A stretch of 52,173 nt of DNA from Streptomyces echinoruber. GTDB taxonomy: Bacteria; Actinomycetota; Actinomycetes; Streptomycetales; Streptomycetaceae. Of the stretch, positions 37,845-44,963 are shown in pieces. The notes beneath the pieces were generated by a model. The model did no database searches. It was not told the origin of the DNA and worked only from the letters and a program-made list of their open reading frames with translations. Made by a program: the position numbers and the translations under genes. The stretch is taken from the NCBI RefSeq assembly GCF_014651135.1, contig NZ_BMWH01000027.1, positions 1 through 52,173 of the forward strand, given 5' to 3'. Position 1 is the stretch's first letter. The number at the start of each line of letters is the position of its first letter.

Positions 37845-37892
37845 GCGTCCGCGTCCGCATCCGCATCCGCATCCGCATCCGCATCCGCATCC
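37845..37892. repeat. Hexanucleotide microsatellite
   Basis: Two GCGTCC followed by six GCATCC units. It reads as alternating Asp-Ala, Arg-Met or His-Pro in different frames, and generates several spurious ORFs. The remainder of 37621-38174 holds no supported gene; 37975-38010 is unusually AT-rich for the region. Confidence 0.9.
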
Positions 37893-38174
37893 GCCGGAAA
37901 CGCAGGGCCGGCTTCCACGAATTCCTCCTTTCCTCCTCGAACTCGCCTGCCGTCCGATCATCCCGCGTCAACTACGCTCATTGCGCGAGCATTTCTTACC
38001 GAAAACGGACGGGCGGGTCGCAGCACGCCGATCTTGGCCGGAATTCGGCAGCCGTGCCGGCCTGCCATTGCACGCGCCGAACCCCTTATCTAATCTGGGC
38101 GGACTTTTCGGCACACTGCGTACGGCCTGACGCGGCGGAGACCGGTCGTGCGGCCCGATTGAGGGGGAGCGAGC

Positions 38175-38406
38175 ATGTCCCGTGTTCCGCTGGTGCATGC
38201 CAGGGCAGGCGCCCCGCCCGAATACGCCCTTCCCGAAGTCGCCGCCGCGGCCACCTCCTGCGTGCTCTGCGTGACGCCTCTGCCGGCCACCGCCCGCCGT
38301 CGCCGAAACCTGCCGCGAAACCGTCAAGGGCGCCTTCTGGTCCCGCTGGCGCGAACGCGACCGGATCATGCGCGAGGCCGCCGTCCTGCAGACCTCCGAA
38401 AGCTGA
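38175..38406 (+). pseudogene. Remnant of a larger gene, possibly ATP-grasp-type
   Basis: A good ribosome-binding site (GGGGGAGCGAGC) precedes ATG 38175. The start reads MSRVPLVHARAGAPPEYALPEV, which reminds me of an N-terminal strand of ATP-grasp ligases. The natural C-terminal reading (AVAETCRETVKGAFWSRWRERD...TSES, stop 38404-38406) is in another frame with no start of its own. The two parts fit one protein only if an indel near 38300 is assumed, and the whole is far too short for an ATP-grasp enzyme. I read it as an internally deleted, frameshifted remnant; the family call is weak. Confidence 0.4.
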
Positions 38407-38407
38407 C

Positions 38408-38909
38408 ATGGACCACTCCCCCCGCCGGCTCGCCGGCCGCAGCCGATCTGCCCGTCACCCGCCTGCTCACCGCCCGCGGCATCGCCTTCACGGCCCACCG
38501 GCACGGCCGGATCCGCACGGTGGACGACATCCACGCCCGCACCAGGTTCAGCCTCCCCCACTCGGTGAAGACCATGGCGTTCACCGCGGGCGGGCACGTC
38601 CTGCTCGCGGCGGTCCCCGGTCCGGCGCGGATCCGCTACGGCCGGCTGGCCGCCGCCGTGCGGGTGCGCCGCGGCGACCTCGCCCCCGCCGACGAGGCGG
38701 TGCTGCGCGGGCTCGGCATGGAACCGGGCGGTGTCACTCCCCTGTGCCCGGATCCCGCGGTCACCGTGGCCTTCGACCAGGCCGTGCCGCACCTGGGCCG
38801 CGTCTTCTGCGGCAGCGGCCGCGCCGACCACACCCTGCAGCTGAGCGCCTCGGACCTGGTCCGTTTCCCCGCCCGTGCGGTGGTCGCGGCGATCGCCTCC
38901 GAGGAGTGA
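38408..38909 (+). pseudogene. YbaK/EbsC-family aminoacyl-tRNA deacylase-like gene with a poly-C frameshift
   Basis: From residue 10 on, the sequence is a clear YbaK/ProX-domain protein: LPVTRLLTARGIAFTAHRHG, FSLPHSVKTMAFTAGGHVLLAAVPG (with the conserved Lys) and a GVTPLCP segment. The only natural start is ATG 38408, directly after the previous stop (TGACATG), but it is in a different frame. Removing one C from the CCCCCC run (38418-38423) gives one continuous protein of about 166 aa, MDHSPAGSPAAADLPVTRLL onward. This is either a sequencing/assembly error or a recent or phase-variable frameshift. Family members hydrolyse mischarged aminoacyl-tRNA. Confidence 0.75.
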
Positions 38910-39115
38910 CTCCCGGCGCGCCGCGCCGCAGGACGCCGCAGGAGGTTGTACCCCCGCCTCCGGGCGCCGGGCCGCGTCCGTGACGGTGACGGCCCAAGGC
39001 ATGGATCAGGGGCGTCGTCGTCGCCCTGCGGGAACTCCCTTCCGGAAACGATCGGGGGCCCCGTCTCCCCGGAGGGGAACAAGGCCCTGACCCGGACTGC
39101 CGGCAGTCCTGCGAT
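38910..39115. other. Left flank of the island: relic of the tRNA downstream region
   Basis: No gene. GGAAACGATC near 39045, followed by G/C-rich hairpin sequence, parallels the sequence downstream of the intact tRNA-Pro (42710-42754). This suggests that the original tRNA terminator region was displaced here. Confidence 0.5.
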
Positions 39116-39158
39116 GTCGGGACGACAGGATTTGAACCTGCGACCCCCTGAGCCCCAG
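39116..39158 (-). repeat. att site: displaced tRNA-Pro 3' fragment
   Basis: A 43-bp direct repeat of 42782-42824 with two mismatches (39148 and 39152). The first 32 bases are identical and cover the T-arm and acceptor 3' strand of the tRNA. Confidence 0.85.
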
Positions 39159-39407
39159 AAACCGACGTCCGGTCCGCACCGTCCTTCCAGTCCATACAGT
39201 CGGGTAAATGTCCAGATCAGGGTGTCGTGCTCCTGGGCACATGCTGGTGTGTGACACACCGAGTTGAGGGACTTCGGGTCTACGAGCTTGTTCCAGTCAA
39301 GAGTGGTCCGGAATGAAGCTCTCCTCTGAGCTGCAAGAATCCCCGTCTCCTCACCTCGACAGCATGTCTCCAGGACATTCCCACGCTTGCCGAGCACACT
39401 GTGCGCT
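39159..39407. other. Island left-end noncoding DNA
   Basis: Lower-G+C sequence between the att site and the first island gene. No supported gene; it may hold the former integrase arm sites and the promoter of the next gene. Confidence 0.4.
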
Positions 39408-39851
39408 ATGTGGAACATCTTCTTCACCACGCTTGGAAGCCTGGTCGCTCTGGGACTTGGCGCCGCGATCGGCGCATTTTTCGAGCGTTCCCGTGCCCGG
39501 GTCGGCTACCTCTCCAAGCAGTACCTAGACCACGTCAGCCGGTTGTTGCAGTTGGCCCACGCGGCGCCCAGCAGTGATCACCCCAACGAAGGCGCGTGTG
39601 CAACCACAGAATTTGAGAAGATCCGCAAAGAGGTACTCGACAACCGTGCGTCAGTCGAGGCCGATGCTCGACTCTTCGGCCACAAGGCGTCGACGAAACT
39701 CCTCTGTGCCCTGCACAGCGACATCGAGGAGTCGGTCACCAAGCCTCTCACCAAGGATCACCTCAGTAAGCAGGTCAAAGAGCTCGCCCAGCAGCTTCGA
39801 GGGCCGTGGCACCGCAGGCTCACCCCCCAGAATCGTTGGTTCAAGCACTGA
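39408..39851 (+). CDS. Small membrane-anchored protein, unknown function
   Basis: A 147-aa protein. One N-terminal transmembrane helix (FFTTLGSLVALGLGAAIGAFF) is followed by a soluble, probably helical domain with many charged residues (FEKIRKEVLDNRASVEADARLFGHKASTKLLCALHSDIEESVT...KDHLSKQVKELAQQLRGPWHRR). No known domain recognised. The ATG at 39408 opens with MWNIFF; an earlier in-frame start at 39387 is possible. Confidence 0.6.
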   Translation: MWNIFFTTLGSLVALGLGAAIGAFFERSRARVGYLSKQYLDHVSRLLQLAHAAPSSDHPNEGACATTEFEKIRKEVLDNRASVEADARLFGHKASTKLLCALHSDIEESVTKPLTKDHLSKQVKELAQQLRGPWHRRLTPQNRWFKH

Positions 39852-40282
39852 CCACTTTCTCCTTTCCTCCCTTAATTGACGTGCTCTTACTTGTCTCTCT
39901 CGGGTCAAGTGCCAGCGGAGGTATGGAGTCGGCATGCGAAGCTTTTGACGCACAGGGAGACCGCGGCAGCATGACGGCAAAAGGAAGGAAGGGAAAGCCC
40001 ATAAGGCTCAAGGGCTGTGCAAGCCCATGTCGCACAAGAATTGTTTCTCGACCACCTATCGGGGCTAGCGGCGCCCCACCGGACCGCAGTCGTCCTGTAG
40101 TTGAGGTGCCCGAAGCGCTCCAGCCTCAGCGCCGCCGGCGAGCGCGTCTCATACGGCTCGTTGTCAGCTACCTTACTGAAGCAGCTTATAACCCCGGCCA
40201 TTCAGCGGAATGGGATGAACTGACGCCCTGACAGCAGAAAGGTGTCGCTGACTTGTGAGGATGCGAGTATCTGGCCTCGATC
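39852..40282. other. Island noncoding or decayed DNA
   Basis: No convincing gene. An open frame from ATG 39971 to 40231 (MTAKGRKGKPIRLKG...) is rich in Arg and Pro and has no ribosome-binding site. It may be a remnant of the region upstream of the integrase. Confidence 0.4.
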
Positions 40283-40704
40283 TTGCATGACCGGATCTTC
40301 GGGGTCATGCTCCTCACGCTCATCGCCGAGCATCCCGCCGAGGTCTGTGGCGCCCGGTGGAATGAGGACGTCGATTTGATCGGCTCGGGCACAGTCGCCG
40401 TTGGCAATACCCGCACCATCGTCTACGACCGGCGACAGCCGAAGGGGTTTCGCAACACCGTCGTTGAAAAGGAGCCCAAGACCCACAACGGCCGGCGCGT
40501 CCGTCTCTACGACACTCGTCACGCTTGCCTGTCCTGGATGGCCAACAACGGCGTGCCCGACACGGTCGTCCCGGCCTGGGCCGGACACAGCGACCTGTCT
40601 TTCACCAAGCGGGTCTACGTCCTTTCACCAAGCGGGTCTACGTCCACCCTGATCCTCAGAGCCTCAGGGCTGGCTCGGACAAGCTGGGTGAACTTCTCGG
40701 CTGA
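40283..40704 (+). pseudogene. Tyrosine integrase remnant, triply damaged
   Basis: A C-terminal phage-type integrase fragment. VVEKEPKTHNGRRVR, LYDTRHACLSWMANNGVPDTVVPAWAGHSDLSFTKRVYV matches the end of Streptomyces site-specific recombinases, with the box-II RH, the GHS His and the catalytic Tyr. Three lesions are visible. The box-I arginine segment (normally GLRRGE) reads AEHPAEV. About 70-80 residues are missing between GRRVR and LYDTRH. A 23-bp exact tandem duplication (40599-40621 = 40622-40644) frameshifts the protein directly after the Tyr. Removing one copy restores HPDPQSLRAGSDKLGELLG and a stop at 40702-40704. Confidence 0.8.
40599..40644 (+). repeat. 23-bp exact tandem duplication inside the integrase remnant
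   Basis: Bases 40599-40621 are repeated exactly at 40622-40644. The 23-bp insertion changes the frame after the catalytic Tyr codon. Confidence 0.95.
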
Positions 40705-40841
40705 TGGGACGTGACCCTGACGTGGGTGGTGTCGGTTATCAGTCAGTCTCGGCCTATCTGGTACCGAGCCACGCTCTGGGCTGCGACACTCTGTGACTGC
40801 GGCGGGCAGTCCGTCGTACGGATACACTCGGGGGTGTACGG

Positions 40842-41051
40842 GTGGCAGGGCGTCCCGGTCAGTACTACCGGGCCGGTCACTGGGTGAACCGGTCCACGGG
40901 CAAGGGGAAGTCGGCGAAGAAATCGGCCACGGGCATCATCGTGGTCGGACTGCTCATAGTGGGTGCCTGGCTGGGATTCTTCTCGCAAGGTTCGAACGCC
41001 CAGGGGACGACGCCGCATCCGTCGACGGTCTCGCCTTCTCCGAGTCGCTGA
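40842..41051 (+). CDS. Small single-pass membrane protein
   Basis: A 69-aa protein. MAGRPGQYYRAGHWVNRSTGKGKSAKKS is a basic N-terminal part, then one transmembrane helix (GIIVVGLLIVGAWLGFF) and a Ser/Pro/Thr-rich tail. The GTG at 40842 follows TACACT (40823-40828) by 13 nt. It is convergent with the caspase-HTH gene. Function unknown. Confidence 0.6.
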   Translation: MAGRPGQYYRAGHWVNRSTGKGKSAKKSATGIIVVGLLIVGAWLGFFSQGSNAQGTTPHPSTVSPSPSR

Positions 41052-41062
41052 CCCAGGTCATC

Positions 41063-42193
41063 TCACCGACTGTCTCGTTTCCTCCTGATCAATCTCGCTG
41101 GCCAGCTGCGGCGTGGGGAGGGAACGGGTGCTGGGTTTGGAGTGACAGACTGAGCTTGTTCGAGCGTTCGCAGTCGCTGCCAGGCGGCTTCCCACGCATC
41201 GACCTGCTCCTCAGGGAGGCCGCAGGCTCGCAGATAGAGGCTTATCGTCTTCCATGATCGGGGCATGGTCGTCCGATTGAGCAGCGCACTGATAGTCCCG
41301 GGTGAAACGGGTGCGGCGGCTCGCCGACTCACCTCCGGGATCGTCCAGCCGTTGACCGCCCTGACACGGGCCAGCGCTTCGATGAAGGCTCGAGGCGTAT
41401 GGCAGTTGGCTGGCTCGGGCCACACTGCCTCGGTGGCGCGCTGGGCCCGGGCGGCAGCAGCAGGATCGAAGGCAATGTTGTCCGCCAAGATGATCCGCCC
41501 TGCGGTGTTGCGCGCACGTCGTTGCGGAATGGGCCGGCCTTGCGCGGCAAGTTCGCGCTTGAGGTGCTGGTAGACGGCGTCCAGGTCCAACTCACGAGCT
41601 GGACCAGGGATGCCTTCATTGACGAGGCGCAGCAGTTCTCCGGTGAAGGCTGTATGGGGTTCGCCCGGTGGGGCTAGGGCCAAGCCATTCTCCGGCGAGG
41701 CTGCCAGCAGGTAGCTCCCGTCGACCTCCGCCTGGTCGGCCAGGAGATCCTGCCCGCCCATCATTCCGAGGGCTCGTCCACTCATGCAGCAGTCGAGGAT
41801 GATCACATGCCGTTGGGCACGAGAGTCCATGAGGATCTCGCGGAGTGCCTGGTACGGGACCCCTGTGTGGCTACGACCCTGGATCGAGCCCGGCAACCCT
41901 AAGAACAGTTCGCCTCGCCCATCGAGAAGGCCATGCCCCGCGAAGTACACCAGGAGTGTGTCCTCAGCCTCCTCGGCTGCGCTGCTTATCGGGTCGAGCA
42001 GGTCATGGGAGGTATCCGGTTCGGCCACGACCGTGCAGTGCTCGGCGGGCAACTCCCACGAGAGCGGGCTCATCAGGACAGTTGCAAGATCCGCGAGGTT
42101 GTTGGCGACAGCTGGCAGGGATTCAAGCTTCGAATAGCAGCTGACGCCTGCAAGCACAGCCCGTGAGAGAGCCGGGTCGGGCAGGGCGCTCAT
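41063..42193 (-). CDS. Caspase-family (C14) peptidase with C-terminal HTH
   Basis: A 376-aa protein. The N-terminal caspase-like domain starts RAVLAGVSCYSKLESLPAVANNLADLATVL, has the catalytic His87 in VYFAGHGLLDG and the catalytic Cys136 in IILDCCMSGRALG. After a linker, residues about 260-345 form a Cro/C1-like HTH (FIEALARVRAVNGWTIPEVSRRA...VSPGTISALLNRTTMPRSWKTISLYLRACGL). A basic tail (RSWPARLIRRKRDSR) ends it. Caspase-HTH fusions are effectors in predicted actinobacterial conflict systems. It overlaps the upstream small gene by ATGA, so both proteins are co-translated. Active-site residues are intact, so it is probably functional despite the decayed island. Confidence 0.88.
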   Translation of the reverse strand: MSALPDPALSRAVLAGVSCYSKLESLPAVANNLADLATVLMSPLSWELPAEHCTVVAEPDTSHDLLDPISSAAEEAEDTLLVYFAGHGLLDGRGELFLGLPGSIQGRSHTGVPYQALREILMDSRAQRHVIILDCCMSGRALGMMGGQDLLADQAEVDGSYLLAASPENGLALAPPGEPHTAFTGELLRLVNEGIPGPARELDLDAVYQHLKRELAAQGRPIPQRRARNTAGRIILADNIAFDPAAAARAQRATEAVWPEPANCHTPRAFIEALARVRAVNGWTIPEVSRRAAAPVSPGTISALLNRTTMPRSWKTISLYLRACGLPEEQVDAWEAAWQRLRTLEQAQSVTPNPAPVPSPRRSWPARLIRRKRDSR

Positions 42194-42552
42194 GACGGGG
42201 AGGAGGTCTCGTCCGCTTGCTCCAATGCGTCCACCAGCCGACGGACTTCTTCCTCGGTCGCGTCCGTCAGGCGGATCTCTACGTCGCCACGTCTAATAAT
42301 GATCTTCGGAGGCCGTGGGCGGGTCTGCCGCCAGGTCACGAGGGAGAGAGCGAAAGACGCCGCACTCCACCCGTTACTGGTGATCAGGCCAAGGCTGTCG
42401 ATGAGACCACCCATGGATCCGGGTGCCGCAGCCCGGGTGTGCAGCGAAACCGTAGCCGCTCGTCGAACAGTCGGCTCCTGACGCAACCACCCGTCCAGCG
42501 ACCGGAGGTCTTCCTCCTGACGCTCGCTCTCGATCCGAACCACAACGTGCAT
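42190..42552 (-). CDS. EACC1-like effector-associated constant component
   Basis: A 120-aa protein. It begins MHVVVRIESERQEEDLRSLDGWLRQEPTVRR, the start pattern of the effector-associated constant component 1 family described by Aravind and colleagues in conflict systems with caspase or other effectors. A Gly/Ser hydrophobic middle follows (SMGGLIDSLGLITSNGWSAASFALSLVTW), then a beta-alpha end (PKIIIRRGDVEIRLTDATEEEVRRLVDALEQA). The coupled caspase gene is the expected partner. It is thought to scaffold or gate effector activation. ATG 42552 is chosen because the conserved motif begins there; the frame is open to an earlier start. Confidence 0.7.
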   Translation of the reverse strand: MHVVVRIESERQEEDLRSLDGWLRQEPTVRRAATVSLHTRAAAPGSMGGLIDSLGLITSNGWSAASFALSLVTWRQTRPRPPKIIIRRGDVEIRLTDATEEEVRRLVDALEQADETSSPS

Positions 42553-42720
42553 TCGCCCCCCCGGCCGTGGTCGCGATGAACCTGACACAATGGCATCCTG
42601 CCCTCCGAGCGGCGCAGGCCACCTGCGCAATCGGACACTTTGGCTGACGCCTTACGGTGATGGCTGATCGCCATCAGGGCTTGTGACGAAATGTGACACG
42701 ACAGGGCTCGGAAACGATCA

Positions 42721-42754
42721 AGGGCCCTGCCTCACCGTAGTGAAACAGGGCCCT
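42721..42754 (-). terminator. tRNA-Pro terminator hairpin
   Basis: AGGGCCCTG (42721-42729) pairs with CAGGGCCCT (42746-42754) around a 16-nt loop, just downstream of the tRNA 3' end. Confidence 0.6.
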
Positions 42755-42781
42755 CCTCTGCGGCTTCGGAGCGATGTTCCC

Positions 42782-42856
<75 letters not shown>

Positions 42857-42899
42857 TTGCGTGCACCGCGGCGGGCCGCGGTGATCACGCGGATCAAGC

Positions 42900-43442
42900 C
42901 TACCGTACGGGTGCGGATGCCGGCGCCGGGCCCGGTGCGCGGTCGGTGTCGTCGTCGGCGGCGTAGGCGAGGAAGTCGTCGACCATGCGGTGGAAGAGGG
43001 TGGCGAGCTGCCGCAGGTCCTCGGGAGACCAGTGGGCCAGCGCCGCCTGCATGCCGCGGACGCCGGCGGCGCGGATGCGGCCGATGGCGTCCCGGCCGAG
43101 GTCGGTGAGCCGGATGCGCTGGGCGCGGCGGTCGTCGGGGTCGGGGACGCGGACGACGTGCCCGGTCCGCTCGAGCTGCTGCACGGTGCGGGTGACGTGG
43201 GAGGCCTCCACGCCGAGCCGGTGGGCCAGTTCGCCGGGGCGCAGCGGCTCGGAGTCGGCGATGTGCCGCAGCAGCGCCACCGCCGCCCGGTCCAGGGGCA
43301 CGCCGGCCAGTTGCATCAGGCGTTCGTGCCGCCGGGCGCGGGTGCTGAGATACGTGATGCGCGTCAGCGCGCGCTCGATCTCGGCGATCTCCGGCGCGAC
43401 GGGGGCGTCGGGTGCGCCGTCGGGCGGCTCGGGTGTCGGCAT
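42900..43442 (-). CDS. MarR-family transcriptional regulator
   Basis: A 180-aa winged-helix regulator: RAAVALLRHIADSEPLRPGELAHRLGVEASHVTRTVQQLERTGHVVRVPDPDDRRAQRIRLTDLGRDAI contains the HTH and the conserved DxRxxR wing. It probably once controlled the aromatic dioxygenase gene whose fragment lies upstream. A TTGn7CAA site sits in its promoter. Confidence 0.9.
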   Translation of the reverse strand: MPTPEPPDGAPDAPVAPEIAEIERALTRITYLSTRARRHERLMQLAGVPLDRAAVALLRHIADSEPLRPGELAHRLGVEASHVTRTVQQLERTGHVVRVPDPDDRRAQRIRLTDLGRDAIGRIRAAGVRGMQAALAHWSPEDLRQLATLFHRMVDDFLAYAADDDTDRAPGPAPASAPVR

Positions 43443-43463
43443 GTCGACGAGTCTAGCGCATAG

Positions 43464-43476
43464 TTGACTTACGCAA
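43464..43476. promoter_or_regulatory. Candidate MarR operator
   Basis: TTGACTTACGCAA, a TTGn7CAA MarR-box-like site, lies 21 bp upstream of the marR start. Confidence 0.5.
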
Positions 43477-43487
43477 GCATTTCGGGC

Positions 43488-43652
43488 GGCGGCGATCCTG
43501 TCGCCGTCCAGGCGGATCCGCCCGGTGGGCCGGGCGCCGAGGACGTGCTGCTGGAAGTCGGCGTCGGCGGCGACGTCGGCCGCGAGGAAGTGGACGTGGT
43601 CCAGGCGGCGGACGCCCACGCCGTGGCCGGGTTCGTCCTCATAGCGCGGCAG
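43488..43652 (-). pseudogene. Fragment of an extradiol dioxygenase (VOC family) gene
   Basis: The minus-strand frame reads PRYEDEPGHGVGVRRLDHVHFLAADVAADADFQQHVLGARPTGRIRLDGDRIA. This resembles the start of the second VOC module of catechol/homoprotocatechuate 2,3-dioxygenases (RLDH followed by the LAADV strand). Nothing upstream or downstream in frame extends it; the iron-ligand Glu and later His regions are missing. It is a decayed internal fragment. Confidence 0.55.
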
Positions 43653-43787
43653 TGCCGCGCCCCCGACACGACTGCATATGTCCACGTATGACTGCATACG
43701 GCCGCATGCGAGTGCCCACGAGTCCACACGGGTCCACGCGAGTGCGCGGCGGGGTGCGGCCGCCCCGCGGGCGGCGAAGGGTGCGGG
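43653..43787. other. Short repeats between the fragment and the LacI gene
   Basis: GACTGCATA occurs at 43670-43678 and 43688-43696, next to a CCGCATGCG/TGCATACGG block and GTCCAC/GAGT(CC) runs. No gene. Confidence 0.4.
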
Positions 43788-44846
43788 TCAGTCGCCGGGC
43801 GGCGGCGCCGTCGTCCCCCGGACCTCCAGCGCGGGAGCGGCCAGGTGGACGCGGCCGGGTCCGCCGCGGCCGTCCAGGCGGTCCAGCAGGCAGCGGGCGG
43901 CCCGCCGCCCGACCTCCTGCGGGGCGGTGTCGACGGTGGTCAGCCACAGGTGGCGCAGCCGGGAGACGCCGGTGTTGTCGTAGCCGGCCACGGACACGTC
44001 GTGCGGGACGCGCAGGCCGAGCTCCTCGGCGGCGGACATCACGCCGACGGCGGCGATGTCGTTGACCGCGAGGACGGCGGTGGGCCGCTCGGGGCGGGCG
44101 AGCAGCCGTACGGCGGCGCGGTGGCCGCCCTCCTCGGTCAGGTCGCCGGGTTCGACCCGCGCGAGGTCCGCCAGGCCGTGGGCGCGCAGGGCCGCCTCGA
44201 AGCCGCGCCGGCGCAGCTCGCCGACGGCGCCGGTGCCGGCGACGTGCGCGATGCGGCGGTGGCCGAGGCCGACGAGGTGCTCGGTGGCCAGCCGGGCGCC
44301 GCGCTCGTCGTCGCCGCAGACCACGTCCACGCCGGGCAGCACCGGTTCGCGGGCGCCCGCGACGACGACCGGCAGGCGGGCGGCGACCGGGGCGAGCGCG
44401 GTCGGGTCGGGGAGGGTGCCGACGACCACCAGGCCGTCCGCGCCGAGGTCGAGGAAGGGGCCGGCCGGGTCCTGGCCGGTGCGGCGGCCGAGCCGGGCGT
44501 CGGCCAGGAGCATGTGCACACCGCTTGCGTGCAGCAGCGAGTTGAGGCCGTCGAGCAGGTCGACGAACCAGGGGTTGCGCAGGTCGTCGAGGACCACGCC
44601 GACCAGGGGGGTCCGCCCTGCTCGAGTGGATGCGAGGGCTCGGGGGAGGCTGCGCCGCTCGCTCAGGCTGCGGGCGGCCGCGTTGGGCCGGTAGCCCAGC
44701 TCCCGCATCGCCCGCAGCACGGCCTGCCGTTTCTCCGGCCGCACCCGGCCGGAGCCGCGCAGCACGAGCGAGACCAGCGACTTGGACACGCCGGCGCGTT
44801 CGGCGACGTCGCGGATGGTGGGCGGTTTCGCCGGGGACGCGGCCAT
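43788..44846 (-). CDS. LacI-family transcriptional regulator (first)
   Basis: A 352-aa protein with N-terminal HTH PTIRDVAERAGVSKSLVSLVLRGSGRVRPEKRQAVLRAMRELGYRPNAAARSL and a periplasmic-binding-like sugar-sensing domain (TPLVGVVLDDLRNPWFVDLLDGLNS; CDTGVSRLRHLWLTTV-type end). It diverges from a Gfo/Idh/MocA gene. Operator-like palindromes lie at 44849-44864, 2 bp before its ATG, and at 44939-44948. It is probably an autoregulated repressor of the dehydrogenase. Confidence 0.92.
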   Translation of the reverse strand: MAASPAKPPTIRDVAERAGVSKSLVSLVLRGSGRVRPEKRQAVLRAMRELGYRPNAAARSLSERRSLPRALASTRAGRTPLVGVVLDDLRNPWFVDLLDGLNSLLHASGVHMLLADARLGRRTGQDPAGPFLDLGADGLVVVGTLPDPTALAPVAARLPVVVAGAREPVLPGVDVVCGDDERGARLATEHLVGLGHRRIAHVAGTGAVGELRRRGFEAALRAHGLADLARVEPGDLTEEGGHRAAVRLLARPERPTAVLAVNDIAAVGVMSAAEELGLRVPHDVSVAGYDNTGVSRLRHLWLTTVDTAPQEVGRRAARCLLDRLDGRGGPGRVHLAAPALEVRGTTAPPPGD

Positions 44847-44848
44847 GG

Positions 44849-44864
44849 TGTGGACCGTTCCACA
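44849..44864. promoter_or_regulatory. LacI-type operator, site 1
   Basis: TGTGGACCGTTCCACA has perfect 6-bp arms TGTGGA/TCCACA. On the minus strand TTGACA (complement of 44878-44883) lies 18 bp from AACGGT inside the site, so binding would block the lacI promoter. Confidence 0.65.
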
Positions 44865-44938
44865 CGCTCGGCCGGGTTGTCAAAGGGTTGACATGCGTGG
44901 GCAGGGGCCCGGAGGGTGGCGTGGACGTGGACAGAGTG

Positions 44939-44948
44939 GGACCGGTCC
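44939..44948. promoter_or_regulatory. LacI-type operator, site 2
   Basis: GGACCGGTCC is a perfect 10-bp palindrome, 15 bp before the Gfo/Idh/MocA ATG. It shares GGACCG with site 1. TTGACA at 44888-44893 may be the -35 for that gene. Confidence 0.5.
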
Positions 44949-44963
44949 AAAAGAGGGGCTGTC

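Noticed and set aside
37736..37918. 60-aa minus-strand ORF with an Asp-Ala repeat
   Set aside because: Created by the hexamer microsatellite; no ribosome-binding site and no conserved context.
39117..39158. A second tRNA-Pro gene
   Set aside because: Only the 3' half is present; the sequence after the anticodon region does not continue into a D-arm or acceptor 5' strand, so it is an att relic.
43464..43691. 75-aa plus-strand ORF over the dioxygenase fragment
   Set aside because: The minus-strand frame shows the family resemblance; the plus-strand frame is its shadow.
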